NCBI GenBank assembly: GCA_900547595.1
Contig: URHE01000007.1
Span: forward strand, 1-48,038
DNA: 48,038 bases
From: an uncultured Desulfovibrio sp.
Lineage (GTDB): Bacteria > Desulfobacterota > Desulfovibrionia > Desulfovibrionales > Desulfovibrionaceae
Direction: 5' to 3'
Part shown: piece by piece, positions 32,181 to 41,320 of the stretch
Layout: every line of letters starts with the position of its first letter
Numbering within the stretch: position 1 is the stretch's first letter
Notes under the pieces: model-generated
The model's input: only the letters and a program-made list of their open reading frames with translations
What the model was told of the DNA's origin: nothing
Databases searched by the model: none
Program-made: the position numbers and the translations under genes

Positions 32181-33422
32181 ATGACCAAAACACAAAAACG
32201 CTCCACCAGGACCGACACTCCGGAGCTTGTGAACACCCCTCCGGCAGCAGACGGGTCCTCCGGCGCCGGGACATCCCGCCCCCACACCCCCGTCATTCCG
32301 GAGATACTGCCGGAAGATGCGCCGCCCTCCACTGCCAAAGCCGCTGCGCCGGCGTCCGCACCGGGCGCGGCTGTTTCCGCGCCTCCGGAAACGGAGGACG
32401 AGGACAACCTTGACGACAGCGCCGACATCCTTGATCTGGATGCCGATGACGACGGGGAGCTGCTCCTTGACGACGGGCAGCCGGACGCGGAAAGTCCCGA
32501 TGCCTGCGGGGATGGCGACCAGGAACAGCTGCCCCTGCGCCGCACGGCCTATCTGCCGTCTCCGGCGACTCCGCGCGACAGTCTTCAGCTCTATCTGCGC
32601 GAGGTCAGCCGTTTTCCGCTGCTCAAGCCGGAAGAGGAGCACGACCTCGCGGTGCGTGTGCGCGACGATAATGACCCCGACGCGGCCTTCCGCCTCGTCT
32701 CGTCCCACCTGCGCCTTGTGGTGCGCATCGCCATGGACTTCCAGCGCCGCTGGATGCAGAACGTCCTTGACCTCGTGCAGGAGGGCAATGTGGGTCTCAT
32801 GCGGGCCGTCCACAAGTTCGACCCGGACAAGGGCATCAAGTTTTCCTACTACGCCTCCTTCTGGATCAAGGCCTATATCCTCAAATTCATCATGGACAAC
32901 TGGAGGATGGTCAAGATCGGCACCACCCAGGTGCAGCGCAAGCTCTTCTACAACCTCAACCGGGAACGGCAGAAGCTCATCGCCCAGGGCTTCGACCCCG
33001 ACGCCGCCATGCTCTCGGAACGGCTCGGCGTGAGTGAGGCGCAGGTCAACGAAATGGACCAGCGCCTCGCCTCCACCGATCTTTCCCTCAACGTGCAGGT
33101 GGGCGACGAGGGCGGCGCCACGCGCATGGACTTTCTCCCCGCCCTCGACCAGGGCGCGGAGGAACGCCTCGCGTCCGCCGAAGTGGCGCAGCTCGTCCGC
33201 GCGCAGATCAAGACCATTCTGCCCAAACTCAACGACAAGGAGCAATATATCCTGCGGCACCGGCTGCTCACGGACGAACCCGTGACCTTGCGTGAAATCG
33301 GTGAACGGTATAATATCACCCGCGAGCGCGTGCGCCAGCTTGAAGCGCGCCTGCTGGAAAAGATCGGCCAGCATATCACGCTCGACGTCAAGGATTTTTC
33401 GCCGGAATGGATCCAGTCCTGA
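32181..33422 (+). CDS. rpoH: RNA polymerase sigma factor RpoH-like, with acidic N-terminal extension
   Basis: 413 residues. Sigma-70 family regions: 1.2-like DSLQLYLREVSRFPLLKPEEEHDLA (from 133), 2.1-2.4 (HLRLVVRIAMDFQRRW, DLVQEGNVGLMRAVHKFDPDKGIKFSYYASFWIKAYI), the RpoH box after WRMVKIGTTQVQRKLFYNL, and region 4 (VTLREIGERYNITRERVRQLEARLLEKI). The RpoH box supports a heat-shock sigma factor. Residues 1-128 are Pro/Ala-rich and then highly acidic (EDEDNLDDSADILDLDADDD), an extension absent from ordinary RpoH of about 285 residues. The ribosome site is weak. Confidence 0.88.
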   Translation: MTKTQKRSTRTDTPELVNTPPAADGSSGAGTSRPHTPVIPEILPEDAPPSTAKAAAPASAPGAAVSAPPETEDEDNLDDSADILDLDADDDGELLLDDGQPDAESPDACGDGDQEQLPLRRTAYLPSPATPRDSLQLYLREVSRFPLLKPEEEHDLAVRVRDDNDPDAAFRLVSSHLRLVVRIAMDFQRRWMQNVLDLVQEGNVGLMRAVHKFDPDKGIKFSYYASFWIKAYILKFIMDNWRMVKIGTTQVQRKLFYNLNRERQKLIAQGFDPDAAMLSERLGVSEAQVNEMDQRLASTDLSLNVQVGDEGGATRMDFLPALDQGAEERLASAEVAQLVRAQIKTILPKLNDKEQYILRHRLLTDEPVTLREIGERYNITRERVRQLEARLLEKIGQHITLDVKDFSPEWIQS

Positions 33423-33571
33423 ACGCGCGGCACTGCGTGTCATTCAGGAGCGGCGCCAGCCGGAAAGGCGCACCGAACTTCATGAAACTGCCACGGAAAG
33501 GTCTCCGTTCCGCCATGTTGCCGCTGTCCGCACCAACGGCAAGGCACTTCCTCCGCGCGGCCGGGCGTTTG

Positions 33572-35551
33572 ATGCCGCTCCGTCCGGCGCGGCTCTGTCT
33601 GCTGGTGCTGTGCGCGTTCCTGCTGGGCGCCTGCGGCGGCAACGGGCAGGATGCCCCGCCGCGCGCGGAGGCGGAACACGGCACACATCCGGCGATCCAG
33701 CCCCCCCAAGACCTCCCGGCCACCGTGGAGGCCGCCGCCCGCATCCTGCAGGAGACGCCGCGCCTCAAGGCCCTGCCGACCATTCCCGTGCGTCCCACGG
33801 AGCGGGAACTTTCTCCCGAAGCCCTCGGCCTGTATGCCTATCTTCGCGCTGTCCGCGCCATTCTTGACGAGGACGAGGCCGCCCTGCTTGATGCCGCCGC
33901 TCTCCTGACGGCGCCTCCATCAGAGAACGATGCCGCGCAGGTGCCGCCGGCATCCGCGGCGCCTTGCGGCGACACTGCCGGGGCAACGGCCCCTTCCCCC
34001 CCACCGGCGCGCGGTGATGCGGCCCGCGCGGAGACAGGGCAGGGCAGCCCCGCGCGGGCGGACACGCCCGGAATCGGGCCCACGCAGATATGGCCCACGC
34101 AAATCTGGCTGGACGGCGGCGTCTGGCTCATGAGCCGCAAGTCGCCCAATGCCGTCGCCTATCTGGAACAGGCCCTCAAGGCCCAGCCCGAGGACCTTTC
34201 GCTCACGCTCCTCCATGCGGAAGCCCTGGGCGAACACGGCATGGCCGGGCGCGGCGCGGAACTCATGCGCGCCTACCTCGCGCGGCATCCTGACGCGCTT
34301 GATGCCCGCCTTGAACTGGCGCTCCTTCTGGTCAAGGAGCATCAGTTCGGCGAGGCGGAAAAACTCCTGACGGAGATACCCGCGAGGCAACGCACGCCCC
34401 TGGTGGATTACTACCATGCCAAGGCGCTTGTGGGCATGGGGCGCAAGCCGGAGGCCATCCCCCTTCTGCGCCGGGCCGTCCGGAGCATGCCCGACTTTGT
34501 GGAAGCCCTGGCGGAACTGGCCTTCCTTCTGGAGCAGGAGGGCGAACTGCGCGAGGCGCGCGCCGCCTATGAAAAACTCGCCAGGTCCCATTTTTCGCCG
34601 CAAGAAGTTTCCCTGCGCCTGGTGAATCTCTCCCTGCGGCTCAAGCAGCCGGAAAAAGCCCTCCAATACATCAATCAGGGGCCGGACACCGTGCCCTTCA
34701 AACTCACTGCCGTGAGCATGCTCATGGACGCGCGCCACTATCTTCAGGCCGAGCGCCTGCTCAAGCAGCTCACGGCGAGAGAGGGCGTTCCTGACGATGT
34801 CTATCTCCTGCTGGCTGACCTCGCCTATGAGCAACGCCGGAATCTGGACATGGCGTTTTCCTGGCTGGACAAGATACCCGCCGCCAGTCCCGCCGCGGCG
34901 CGCGCCCGCTTTCTGCGCATCCAGCTCCTTGCCGAGGCGGGCAAGACCGATGCGGCGCTGGAGCTTGCGCGCGCAAGCCGTGCCGACTTTCCCCGCGCCG
35001 TGGAGCTGCGCGATCTCGAAATCCGCCTCCTCGCCCGCCAGAAACAGATGGACGCCGCCCTCGCCGCCGCCCGCGCGGCAGTTGCCGAGTGGCCCGACAA
35101 TACCGACCTCGCCTTTCTGCTGGGGTCCCTGCTGGACGAAAGCGGCAACAAGCGGGAGGCCATGGCCGTCATGGAAGGCATCCTGAAAAAACAGCCGGAC
35201 AATTTCCAGGCCCTCAATTATGTGGGCTACACCCTGGCCGAGGAAAACCGCGAACTTGACCGCGCGCTCCAGCTCCTGTCGCGGGCGGATGCGCTCTCGC
35301 CCGATCAGGCGTATATCATCGACTCTCTCGCCTGGGCCCTGTTTCGTGCGGGCAAGGCGGAAGAGGCCCTCGCCAGGATCAGGCGGGCCGTTGGCCTTGA
35401 AGGTCCGGTGGACGCCACCATCTGGGAACATTACGGCGACATCGCGCGCCATCTGGGCCACGCCGCCGAAGCGCGCCGCGCCTACCAGAAAGCGCTTGAC
35501 CTCAAACCCGACAATGCGGAGGCATTGCGGCAACGGCTTGCCCATCCATGA
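33572..35551 (+). CDS. TPR-repeat lipoprotein
   Basis: 659 residues if translated from ATG 33572, which gives a clean lipoprotein signal (MPLRPARLCLLVLCAFLLGAC). The frame is open further upstream with an ATG at 33482; neither start has a strong ribosome site. A low-complexity Pro/Ala segment is followed by about a dozen tetratricopeptide repeats to the end (for example AVAYLEQALKAQPEDLSLTLL and ARRAYQKALDLKPDNAEAL). Such lipoproteins scaffold envelope complexes. The stop overlaps the next gene as ATGA. Confidence 0.85.
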   Translation: MPLRPARLCLLVLCAFLLGACGGNGQDAPPRAEAEHGTHPAIQPPQDLPATVEAAARILQETPRLKALPTIPVRPTERELSPEALGLYAYLRAVRAILDEDEAALLDAAALLTAPPSENDAAQVPPASAAPCGDTAGATAPSPPPARGDAARAETGQGSPARADTPGIGPTQIWPTQIWLDGGVWLMSRKSPNAVAYLEQALKAQPEDLSLTLLHAEALGEHGMAGRGAELMRAYLARHPDALDARLELALLLVKEHQFGEAEKLLTEIPARQRTPLVDYYHAKALVGMGRKPEAIPLLRRAVRSMPDFVEALAELAFLLEQEGELREARAAYEKLARSHFSPQEVSLRLVNLSLRLKQPEKALQYINQGPDTVPFKLTAVSMLMDARHYLQAERLLKQLTAREGVPDDVYLLLADLAYEQRRNLDMAFSWLDKIPAASPAAARARFLRIQLLAEAGKTDAALELARASRADFPRAVELRDLEIRLLARQKQMDAALAAARAAVAEWPDNTDLAFLLGSLLDESGNKREAMAVMEGILKKQPDNFQALNYVGYTLAEENRELDRALQLLSRADALSPDQAYIIDSLAWALFRAGKAEEALARIRRAVGLEGPVDATIWEHYGDIARHLGHAAEARRAYQKALDLKPDNAEALRQRLAHP

Positions 35552-36336
35552 AAAAGCTCGTCCTCTTCTGCATGGCTCTTTTCCTCTGCGCCTGCGCCAA
35601 ACAGCCCCCCCATCCCGGCGCCCCCGAAGGAAAAGACGCGCCGCTCATCGCGCACCGCTGGCAGGCATATGCCGACGCGGGCTCCGGGACGGTGACGCCC
35701 TACCGGCTCCAGATGAGCCTGCGTTTCGGGGAGGAAGGCAACACCCGCCGCGTCACGGCGCTGCTCTGGGGCAACGGCGCCCGGGAACTCAGGCTCGACG
35801 TCATGGCGGGCGTGGGCACCGTGGTTGCCAAAATTCTGGAAGATGGCGAACACTTTCTCGTCTATGCGCCCATGGAAAACAAGGCATACTTCCATCAGGG
35901 CGCGGCCAGTCCGCTGCTCAGGGTGGGCGTGCCCGTGCCCTTCGGCCTGTCACGGCTGACGGCCCTGCTCACCGGCCACTACAGCGCCGCGTTCGGGGAC
36001 AGGCATGCCGGGGCCGAAATGCTTTCCGACGGCATGGTCCGCTATGCGCTGGAAGGAACGCCGGGGGGGCGCCTGGACCTGAATGCCGCAGGGCTGCCGG
36101 TGGCCTGGAACGAAACCGGCGCGGACGGCTGGCGCATGGAAATCGCCTATGATGACGGCACGCCCCCCCTCCCGCGGCGGCTCACGCTGACGCATGGCAG
36201 CGGAAAACGCGCCATCCTCCTCGTCAAGGAGCGCGAACGTCCCGGTACCCCCTTTACCTCGGAGCAGATGCGACTTACCTTGCCGGAAGGCGCGCCCCTG
36301 CTCCCGCTTTCCCGGTATCGCGCCCCCAACTCCTGA
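35548..36336 (+). CDS. LolB-like outer-membrane lipoprotein
   Basis: 262 residues with lipobox LFLCAC (Cys about 16). The mature domain is beta-rich (YRLQMSLRFGEEGNTRRVTALLWGN, then LRLDVMAGVGTVVAKILEDGEHFLVYAP), fitting a LolA/LolB-type half-barrel that binds lipids, as in DUF4292 proteins. Coupled to the TPR lipoprotein by a 4-nt overlap, so both probably act together in the outer membrane. Role as lipoprotein-insertion factor is inferred. Confidence 0.75.
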   Translation: MKKLVLFCMALFLCACAKQPPHPGAPEGKDAPLIAHRWQAYADAGSGTVTPYRLQMSLRFGEEGNTRRVTALLWGNGARELRLDVMAGVGTVVAKILEDGEHFLVYAPMENKAYFHQGAASPLLRVGVPVPFGLSRLTALLTGHYSAAFGDRHAGAEMLSDGMVRYALEGTPGGRLDLNAAGLPVAWNETGADGWRMEIAYDDGTPPLPRRLTLTHGSGKRAILLVKERERPGTPFTSEQMRLTLPEGAPLLPLSRYRAPNS

Positions 36337-36377
36337 GCCGCGCGGGCGGTTCCGGACGCACGCGCAAAGGAGTCTGC

Positions 36378-36812
36378 ATGCCCCTCGTTCATCTGGCCTC
36401 GGACCATGCCGGGTACGCGCTCAAGGATATTCTCGCCCGTGAGCTGTCAGGCCGGGGCTTCACTGTCAGGGATCACGGCACAAACTCCGGGGAAAGCTGC
36501 GATTATCCGGTTTTTGCCCACCGGCTCTGCGCCGCGGTGCTGCGCGAGGGCGGCCAGGGCATTCTCGTCTGCGGCAGCGGCATCGGCATGTCCATGGCCG
36601 CCAACCGCCACGACGGGATCCGCGCGGCCCTCTGCACCACCGAACTCCATGCCCGGTTGAGCCGCCGCCACAACGACGCCAATGTGCTGTGCCTGGGCGC
36701 GCGCATCACGGGCGAGGAACTGGCGCTCGCCATCATGGCGGCGTTCCTTGAAACCGGGTTCGAGGGCGGCCGCCACCAGCGGCGCATCGACCAGATCACG
36801 CCCCGCGCCTGA
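36378..36812 (+). CDS. rpiB: Ribose-5-phosphate isomerase B
   Basis: 144 residues. It interconverts ribose-5-phosphate and ribulose-5-phosphate. Motifs: LASDHAGYALKD at the N-terminus, DHGTNSGESCDYPVFA, the active site GILVCGSGIGMSMAANR with its Cys, and LSRRHNDANVLCLGAR. AAAGGAG precedes the ATG. Downstream prs uses the same sugar phosphate, though five features away. Confidence 0.94.
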   Translation: MPLVHLASDHAGYALKDILARELSGRGFTVRDHGTNSGESCDYPVFAHRLCAAVLREGGQGILVCGSGIGMSMAANRHDGIRAALCTTELHARLSRRHNDANVLCLGARITGEELALAIMAAFLETGFEGGRHQRRIDQITPRA

Positions 36813-36852
36813 TCCCGGGCATCTGAGGCCGCCCGCGGCCTGAAGGACTGTC

Positions 36853-38304
36853 ATGCAGCTGTACAATACCCTTGGCCGGCGCAAGGAAGAATTCATCCCC
36901 GTGCGCCCCGGCAAGGCCCATGTCTACGTCTGCGGCATCACCGCCTACGACTACTGCCATATCGGGCATGCCCGTTCGGCCATTGTCTTTGACATCCTGG
37001 TGCGCCAGCTCCGCCATCTGGGGCTGGAAGTGCTCTTTGTCCGCAATTTTACGGATGTGGACGACAAGATCATCCGCCGCGCGGAAAGCGAACACCGGGA
37101 CTGGCATGAAATCGCCGCCACCTATATGGCGGCATTCCATGAGGACATGGACCGTCTGGGCGTGCTCCGGGCCGATCTTGAACCGCGCGCCACCGGGTCC
37201 ATCCCCCAGATACAGGAACTCTGCGCGCGCCTCATCGCCGCCGGCAAGGCGTATGCCACGCCTGGCGGCGACGTTTATTTCCGTGTGCGCGCCTATGCCC
37301 CCTACGGCAAGCTTTCGCGCCGCAGCCTCGATGAACTGCTGGCCGGGGCGCGCGTGGCCCCCGGCGAAGAGAAGGAAGACCCGCTCGACTTCGCCCTCTG
37401 GAAGGCCGCCAAGCCCGGCGAACCCTCATGGGAAAGCCCGTGGGGCCCCGGTCGTCCGGGCTGGCACATCGAATGTTCAGCCATGAGCCAGCCCTTTCTG
37501 CCGCTCGACATCCACGGCGGCGGCCAGGACCTCGTCTTTCCCCATCATGAGAACGAGATCGCCCAGACGGAAGCGGTCTGCGCGTGCGAGCTTGCCCGCT
37601 TCTGGGTGCATAACGGCTTTGTGCAGATCAATCAGGAAAAGATGTCCAAGTCGCTCGGCAACTTTACCACCATTCGCGACATCCTGCGCGACTATCTGCC
37701 GGAAAGCCTGCGTTTCTTCCTGCTGGGCAAGCACTACCGCAGCCCCATCGACTTCAGCCCCGAGGCCATGGGTGATGCGGAAAAAGGCCAGCAGCGCGTG
37801 TATGCGGCCCTGCGCGATGCCGCGCGGGCGCTCGGACGCGCCTCGTGGAAGGGGACACCGCTTCCCGACGGCCTGCGCGAGGAATGGGACGCCCTCGACG
37901 GCGCCGTTTCCGCCGCCATGGATGATGACCTCAATACGGCCCAGGCGCTGGGGCACATCTTTTCGCAGGTGCGCATCGTCAATCGTCTGCTGGAAGACAA
38001 GGCGCTGCGGGCCGCCCGGGGCACGGGCGACCTGCTGGAGGACTTTCTCGCGCGCGCCCGCCAGTGGCACACGCGCTTCGGTCTTTTCGGCCAGGAACCC
38101 GGCGCGTTCCTGACGGATCTGCGCGCCATGCGCGCCCGGCGCCGCAAGCTCGATCTCGGCCGCGTGGAGGAGCTCCTCGCGCAGCGCGTCCAGGCGCGCG
38201 CCGCAAAAGACTTTGCCGGCTCGGATGCCCTGCGCGATACCCTCGCCTCCATGGGCGTGAACGTGCGCGACACCCCCGAAGGCCAGGAATGGGACCTGGA
38301 GTAA
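36853..38304 (+). CDS. cysS: Cysteinyl-tRNA synthetase
   Basis: 483 residues, class I synthetase. Zinc and adenylate site: CGITAYDYCHIGHARS (HIGH-type, residues 27-42), GRPGWHIECSAM, HHENEIAQTEA, and EKMSKSLGN. The C-terminal helical domain ends with the anticodon-binding part (QARAAKDFAGSDALRDTLASMGV). AAGGA precedes the ATG. Charges tRNA-Cys in the cytoplasm. Confidence 0.97.
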   Translation: MQLYNTLGRRKEEFIPVRPGKAHVYVCGITAYDYCHIGHARSAIVFDILVRQLRHLGLEVLFVRNFTDVDDKIIRRAESEHRDWHEIAATYMAAFHEDMDRLGVLRADLEPRATGSIPQIQELCARLIAAGKAYATPGGDVYFRVRAYAPYGKLSRRSLDELLAGARVAPGEEKEDPLDFALWKAAKPGEPSWESPWGPGRPGWHIECSAMSQPFLPLDIHGGGQDLVFPHHENEIAQTEAVCACELARFWVHNGFVQINQEKMSKSLGNFTTIRDILRDYLPESLRFFLLGKHYRSPIDFSPEAMGDAEKGQQRVYAALRDAARALGRASWKGTPLPDGLREEWDALDGAVSAAMDDDLNTAQALGHIFSQVRIVNRLLEDKALRAARGTGDLLEDFLARARQWHTRFGLFGQEPGAFLTDLRAMRARRRKLDLGRVEELLAQRVQARAAKDFAGSDALRDTLASMGVNVRDTPEGQEWDLE

Positions 38305-38359
38305 TCACGGACGCCCGCGTCCCCGGCGCGCCGGGGAACAGCTCAACCAAAAGGAATAC

Positions 38360-39772
38360 ATGCCCTTTTTCAATCGCCATTTTCGCCGCGCGACGGCGCT
38401 CTTTGCCATTCTCGGCCTCCTGCTGCCTCTGGCGTTCCCCCCCCGGGCCGGCGCCTTCTTCTTTGGCGGCGTCTCGCTCAAGGACGAAAAGGAGATGGGC
38501 CACAAGTTCGATGTCATGGTCCGCTCCCATCTGCCCATCGTCGAGGACCCCGAAGTCAGCCAGTATGTGGACGGCGTGCTCAAGCGGCTGGTGAAAGCCA
38601 TTCCGCCGCAGCCCTTTGAATTTACCTCTTCGGTGGTGCTGCACAACGCGCTCAATGCGTTCGCCGTGCCCGGGGGCTATGTATTCGTCTTTACCGGCAT
38701 GATCATGAACCTGGAGCGGGAGGAGGAGCTGGCCGGCGTGCTCGCCCACGAACTGGCTCATGTGACGCAGCGGCATGTGGCGGCGCGCCTGGAACGGGCG
38801 CAATACCTGACGCTGGGCTCCCTGCTCGTGGCCGTGGCCGGGGTGGCGCTGGGCGGTCCCGCTGGGGGCGCCGCAGCGGTGAGCGCCGCCGGGGCAAGCC
38901 AGTCGGCCATGCTCAACTACAGCAGGATGGACGAAAGCGAGGCCGACAATCTCGGCCTGCAATACCTGGTGGCCGCAGGCTATCCCCCCTCCGGCATGGT
39001 CGGCGGCTTCAAGGTGCTGCGCCACAAGAACTGGATGAGCGGCATCAACATCCCCACCTACCTCTCCACCCATCCCGCCATCGGCGACCGCGTCAACGGC
39101 CTCCAGGCCCGCATCGAGACGTTGCCCGCGTCCGTCCGCAACCGCACCTTCGACAATCGCCGCTACCAGCGCGTCAAGGCCCTGCTCTGGGCGCGCTATG
39201 GCGACGAACAGGCGGCATTGCAGCGCTTTTCGGGCAGGGACGGCCTTTCCCGCATGGGCAGGGGCATCGTCCTGGCGCGCCAGAACCGTGTCAACGACGC
39301 CGCGGCGGCCTTTGAGGAGGCGCTGGCCGCCGCCCCCAATGACCCCCTCGTGCTGCGCGAGGCCGGGGCCTTCCATTACCGCAAGGGCAGCATGGATCGC
39401 GCCGAGAAGCTGCTGCGCGAGGCCATGCGCCGCGACCCCCGCGACTTCATGGCGTCCTTTTTCTACGCCCGCATGCTGGACGAAACGGGGCGCCAGGCGC
39501 AGGCGGCCAGATATTACACCGACGTCCTGCGCCATGTGCCGCAGGACCCGGAAGTCCATGAAGCCTATGCGCGCTCTCTCGGCACCGCGGGCAGGACGCC
39601 CGAAGCCTATATCCACATGACCTACAGCGCGCTTTATGCCAATAACCGCAAGCTGACGGAACGCTATTTCAACCAGGCGAAGGCCCTGGCTGGAAAAATG
39701 GCGGACAGGCGCGCCTTTCAGCGTCTTGAAGCCGCCTACAGGGAACGCAGGGAAATCTGGGAAAAAAGCTGA
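38360..39772 (+). CDS. M48-family metalloprotease with TPR domain (BepA-like)
   Basis: 470 residues. Signal peptide (cleavage near RAGA), then the M48 domain with HELAH (His130, Glu131, His134) and the downstream ESEADNLGLQYL carrying the third zinc ligand. C-terminal half has TPR-like helices (AAAFEEALAAAPNDPLVL, AEKLLREAMRRDPRD). BepA-type proteases maintain outer-membrane proteins in the periplasm. AAGGA precedes the ATG. The stop overlaps the hslV start. Confidence 0.9.
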   Translation: MPFFNRHFRRATALFAILGLLLPLAFPPRAGAFFFGGVSLKDEKEMGHKFDVMVRSHLPIVEDPEVSQYVDGVLKRLVKAIPPQPFEFTSSVVLHNALNAFAVPGGYVFVFTGMIMNLEREEELAGVLAHELAHVTQRHVAARLERAQYLTLGSLLVAVAGVALGGPAGGAAAVSAAGASQSAMLNYSRMDESEADNLGLQYLVAAGYPPSGMVGGFKVLRHKNWMSGINIPTYLSTHPAIGDRVNGLQARIETLPASVRNRTFDNRRYQRVKALLWARYGDEQAALQRFSGRDGLSRMGRGIVLARQNRVNDAAAAFEEALAAAPNDPLVLREAGAFHYRKGSMDRAEKLLREAMRRDPRDFMASFFYARMLDETGRQAQAARYYTDVLRHVPQDPEVHEAYARSLGTAGRTPEAYIHMTYSALYANNRKLTERYFNQAKALAGKMADRRAFQRLEAAYRERREIWEKS

Positions 39773-40308
39773 TGATGGAAACACACGCCACAACCATTCT
39801 CGCCGTGAAGAAAAACGGGCAGGTCGCCATGGCCGGGGACGGCCAGGTGACGCTTGGCCAGAGCATGGTCATGAAACATACCGCGCACAAGGTGCGCCGC
39901 CTCCATGAAGGCCGCGTCCTTGCCGGTTTTGCGGGCGCCACCGCCGACGCCTTCACCCTTTTCGAGCTTTTTGAGGCCAAGCTCAAGGAAATGCGGGGCA
40001 ATCTCCTGCGCGCCGCCGTGGAGATGACCAAGGAATGGCGCAAGGACAAATATCTGCGCAAGCTTGAGGCCATGCTTCTGCTCGCCGATGCCGAACACCT
40101 TTTGCTCGTGTCCGGCACGGGCGATGTCATCGAACCCGATGACGACGTGGCGGCCATCGGCAGCGGCGGCCCGTATGCCCTGGCGGCGGCGCGGGCCCTC
40201 CTGCGCCACAGCGGACTGGACGCCGCCGCGGTGGCGCGCGAGGCCATGGCCATCGCGGCGGAGATCTGCGTCTACACCAATGACCGCCTGACCCTGGAAA
40301 CCCTGTGA
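39772..40308 (+). CDS. hslV: ATP-dependent protease subunit HslV
   Basis: 178 residues, threonine protease of the HslUV complex. After a short N-terminal propeptide (MMETHA) the catalytic Thr begins TTILAVKKNGQVAMAGDGQVTLGQ. GFAGATADAFTLFELFEAKL and GSGGPYALAAARALL are also conserved. ATG 39772 overlaps the M48 stop (TGATG); ATG 39775 is an alternative. The partner ATPase hslU is not next to it and not in the window. Confidence 0.95.
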   Translation: MMETHATTILAVKKNGQVAMAGDGQVTLGQSMVMKHTAHKVRRLHEGRVLAGFAGATADAFTLFELFEAKLKEMRGNLLRAAVEMTKEWRKDKYLRKLEAMLLLADAEHLLLVSGTGDVIEPDDDVAAIGSGGPYALAAARALLRHSGLDAAAVAREAMAIAAEICVYTNDRLTLETL

Positions 40309-41195
40309 TCCGCCTCACCGCGGGCTGCAAGGTGAATCTCGGCCTGCGCGTTCTCGGACGCAGGCCGGACGGCTACCATGAGCTGGACTCCCTCTTCTGG
40401 CCCCTGGCCGCGCCGCGTGACGAGCTGCGCATCCGCCTCCGCCCCGGACCGGGCATTGACGTGCGGTGCGCCGCGCTGGACATCGATTCCGCCCGCAATA
40501 CCCTGACGCGGGCGTATGACGCCTTTCTGGCCGCCGGGGGGGAGGCGCCCGGCATGGAGGTGGAACTTGTCAAGCGCATCCCGTCGGGCGCCGGTCTGGG
40601 CGGCGGCAGCAGCGATGCGGCCGCGCTCCTGCTCTGGCTCGATTCCCTGCGCGGACGCCCGCTGACGCGGGCGGCGCTGACGCGGGCGGCCCTTGCCGTG
40701 GGGGCCGATGTGCCGTTCTTTCTCAGTGGCCGCCCCAGCCGGGTACGCGGCATCGGCGAGGTGGTGGAGCCGCTGGTGGAAGACTGGCCGCCCCTGTTTC
40801 TCGTCCTCGTCTGTCCCGGCATCCATGTGGCGACGGGGCAGGTATTCGCGTGGCTGGACGAACTGCGGGCCGCAACCACTTCCGGCGCCGCGGGCTGTGC
40901 CCAAAACAGCTTGACAAAGCGCGCGCGCGCGGTTAATGGAGTTTTTCTCCCTGGAGCGGCGCGCCTTGACCTGCGCAACGACCTTGAGGCCGCCGTATTC
41001 CCCCGGCATCCGCAGCTTGCCCGGCTCAAGACGGAGCTTGGGCGGCTCGGGGCGCTGGCAGCCGGCATGACCGGAAGCGGCTCAAGCGTGTTCGGGCTTT
41101 TCGCGGCGGAGGCGGCGGCACAGGATGCCGCGACCCGGCTGCGCGGCGCATATCCGCGCGTCTATTGCCAGGCACTGGGGACTGCTGGGATGTAG
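40305..41195 (+). CDS. ispE: 4-diphosphocytidyl-2-C-methyl-D-erythritol kinase
   Basis: 296 residues, GHMP kinase of the non-mevalonate isoprenoid pathway. Motifs: AGCKVNLGLRVLGRRPDGYHEL, the ATP loop RIPSGAGLGGGSSDAAALL, GADVPFFL and MTGSGSSVFGLF. GTG start overlaps the hslV stop (GTGA). A 15-bp tandem duplication at 40662-40691 repeats LTRAA. The stop codon lies inside the 5' end of tRNA-Gln. Confidence 0.95.
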   Translation: MIRLTAGCKVNLGLRVLGRRPDGYHELDSLFWPLAAPRDELRIRLRPGPGIDVRCAALDIDSARNTLTRAYDAFLAAGGEAPGMEVELVKRIPSGAGLGGGSSDAAALLLWLDSLRGRPLTRAALTRAALAVGADVPFFLSGRPSRVRGIGEVVEPLVEDWPPLFLVLVCPGIHVATGQVFAWLDELRAATTSGAAGCAQNSLTKRARAVNGVFLPGAARLDLRNDLEAAVFPRHPQLARLKTELGRLGALAAGMTGSGSSVFGLFAAEAAAQDAATRLRGAYPRVYCQALGTAGM

Positions 41196-41260
41196 CCAAG
41201 TGGTAAGGCAACGGGTTTTGGCTCCGTCATCCGAAGGTTCGAACCCTTCCATCCCAGCCA
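41186..41260 (+). tRNA. tRNA-Gln (TTG)
   Basis: TGGGATG acceptor start, D-arm with AAGTGGTAAGGC, anticodon loop TT-TTG-GC, T-arm GGTTCGAACCC and CATCCCA closing with GCCA, the CCA being encoded. The first ten bases are shared with the end of ispE (stop TAG 41193-41195), so the tRNA is probably cut from the operon transcript. Confidence 0.95.
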
Positions 41261-41320
41261 AACTGCGGCAGCGCCGGATGACAACTGTCGGTTTTTGAAC
41301 GGATTTGCCAAGGCGGCTCC

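Noticed and set aside
37979..39793. Minus-strand frame opposite cysS and the M48 protease
   Set aside because: Shadow frame with no start signal and no motif.
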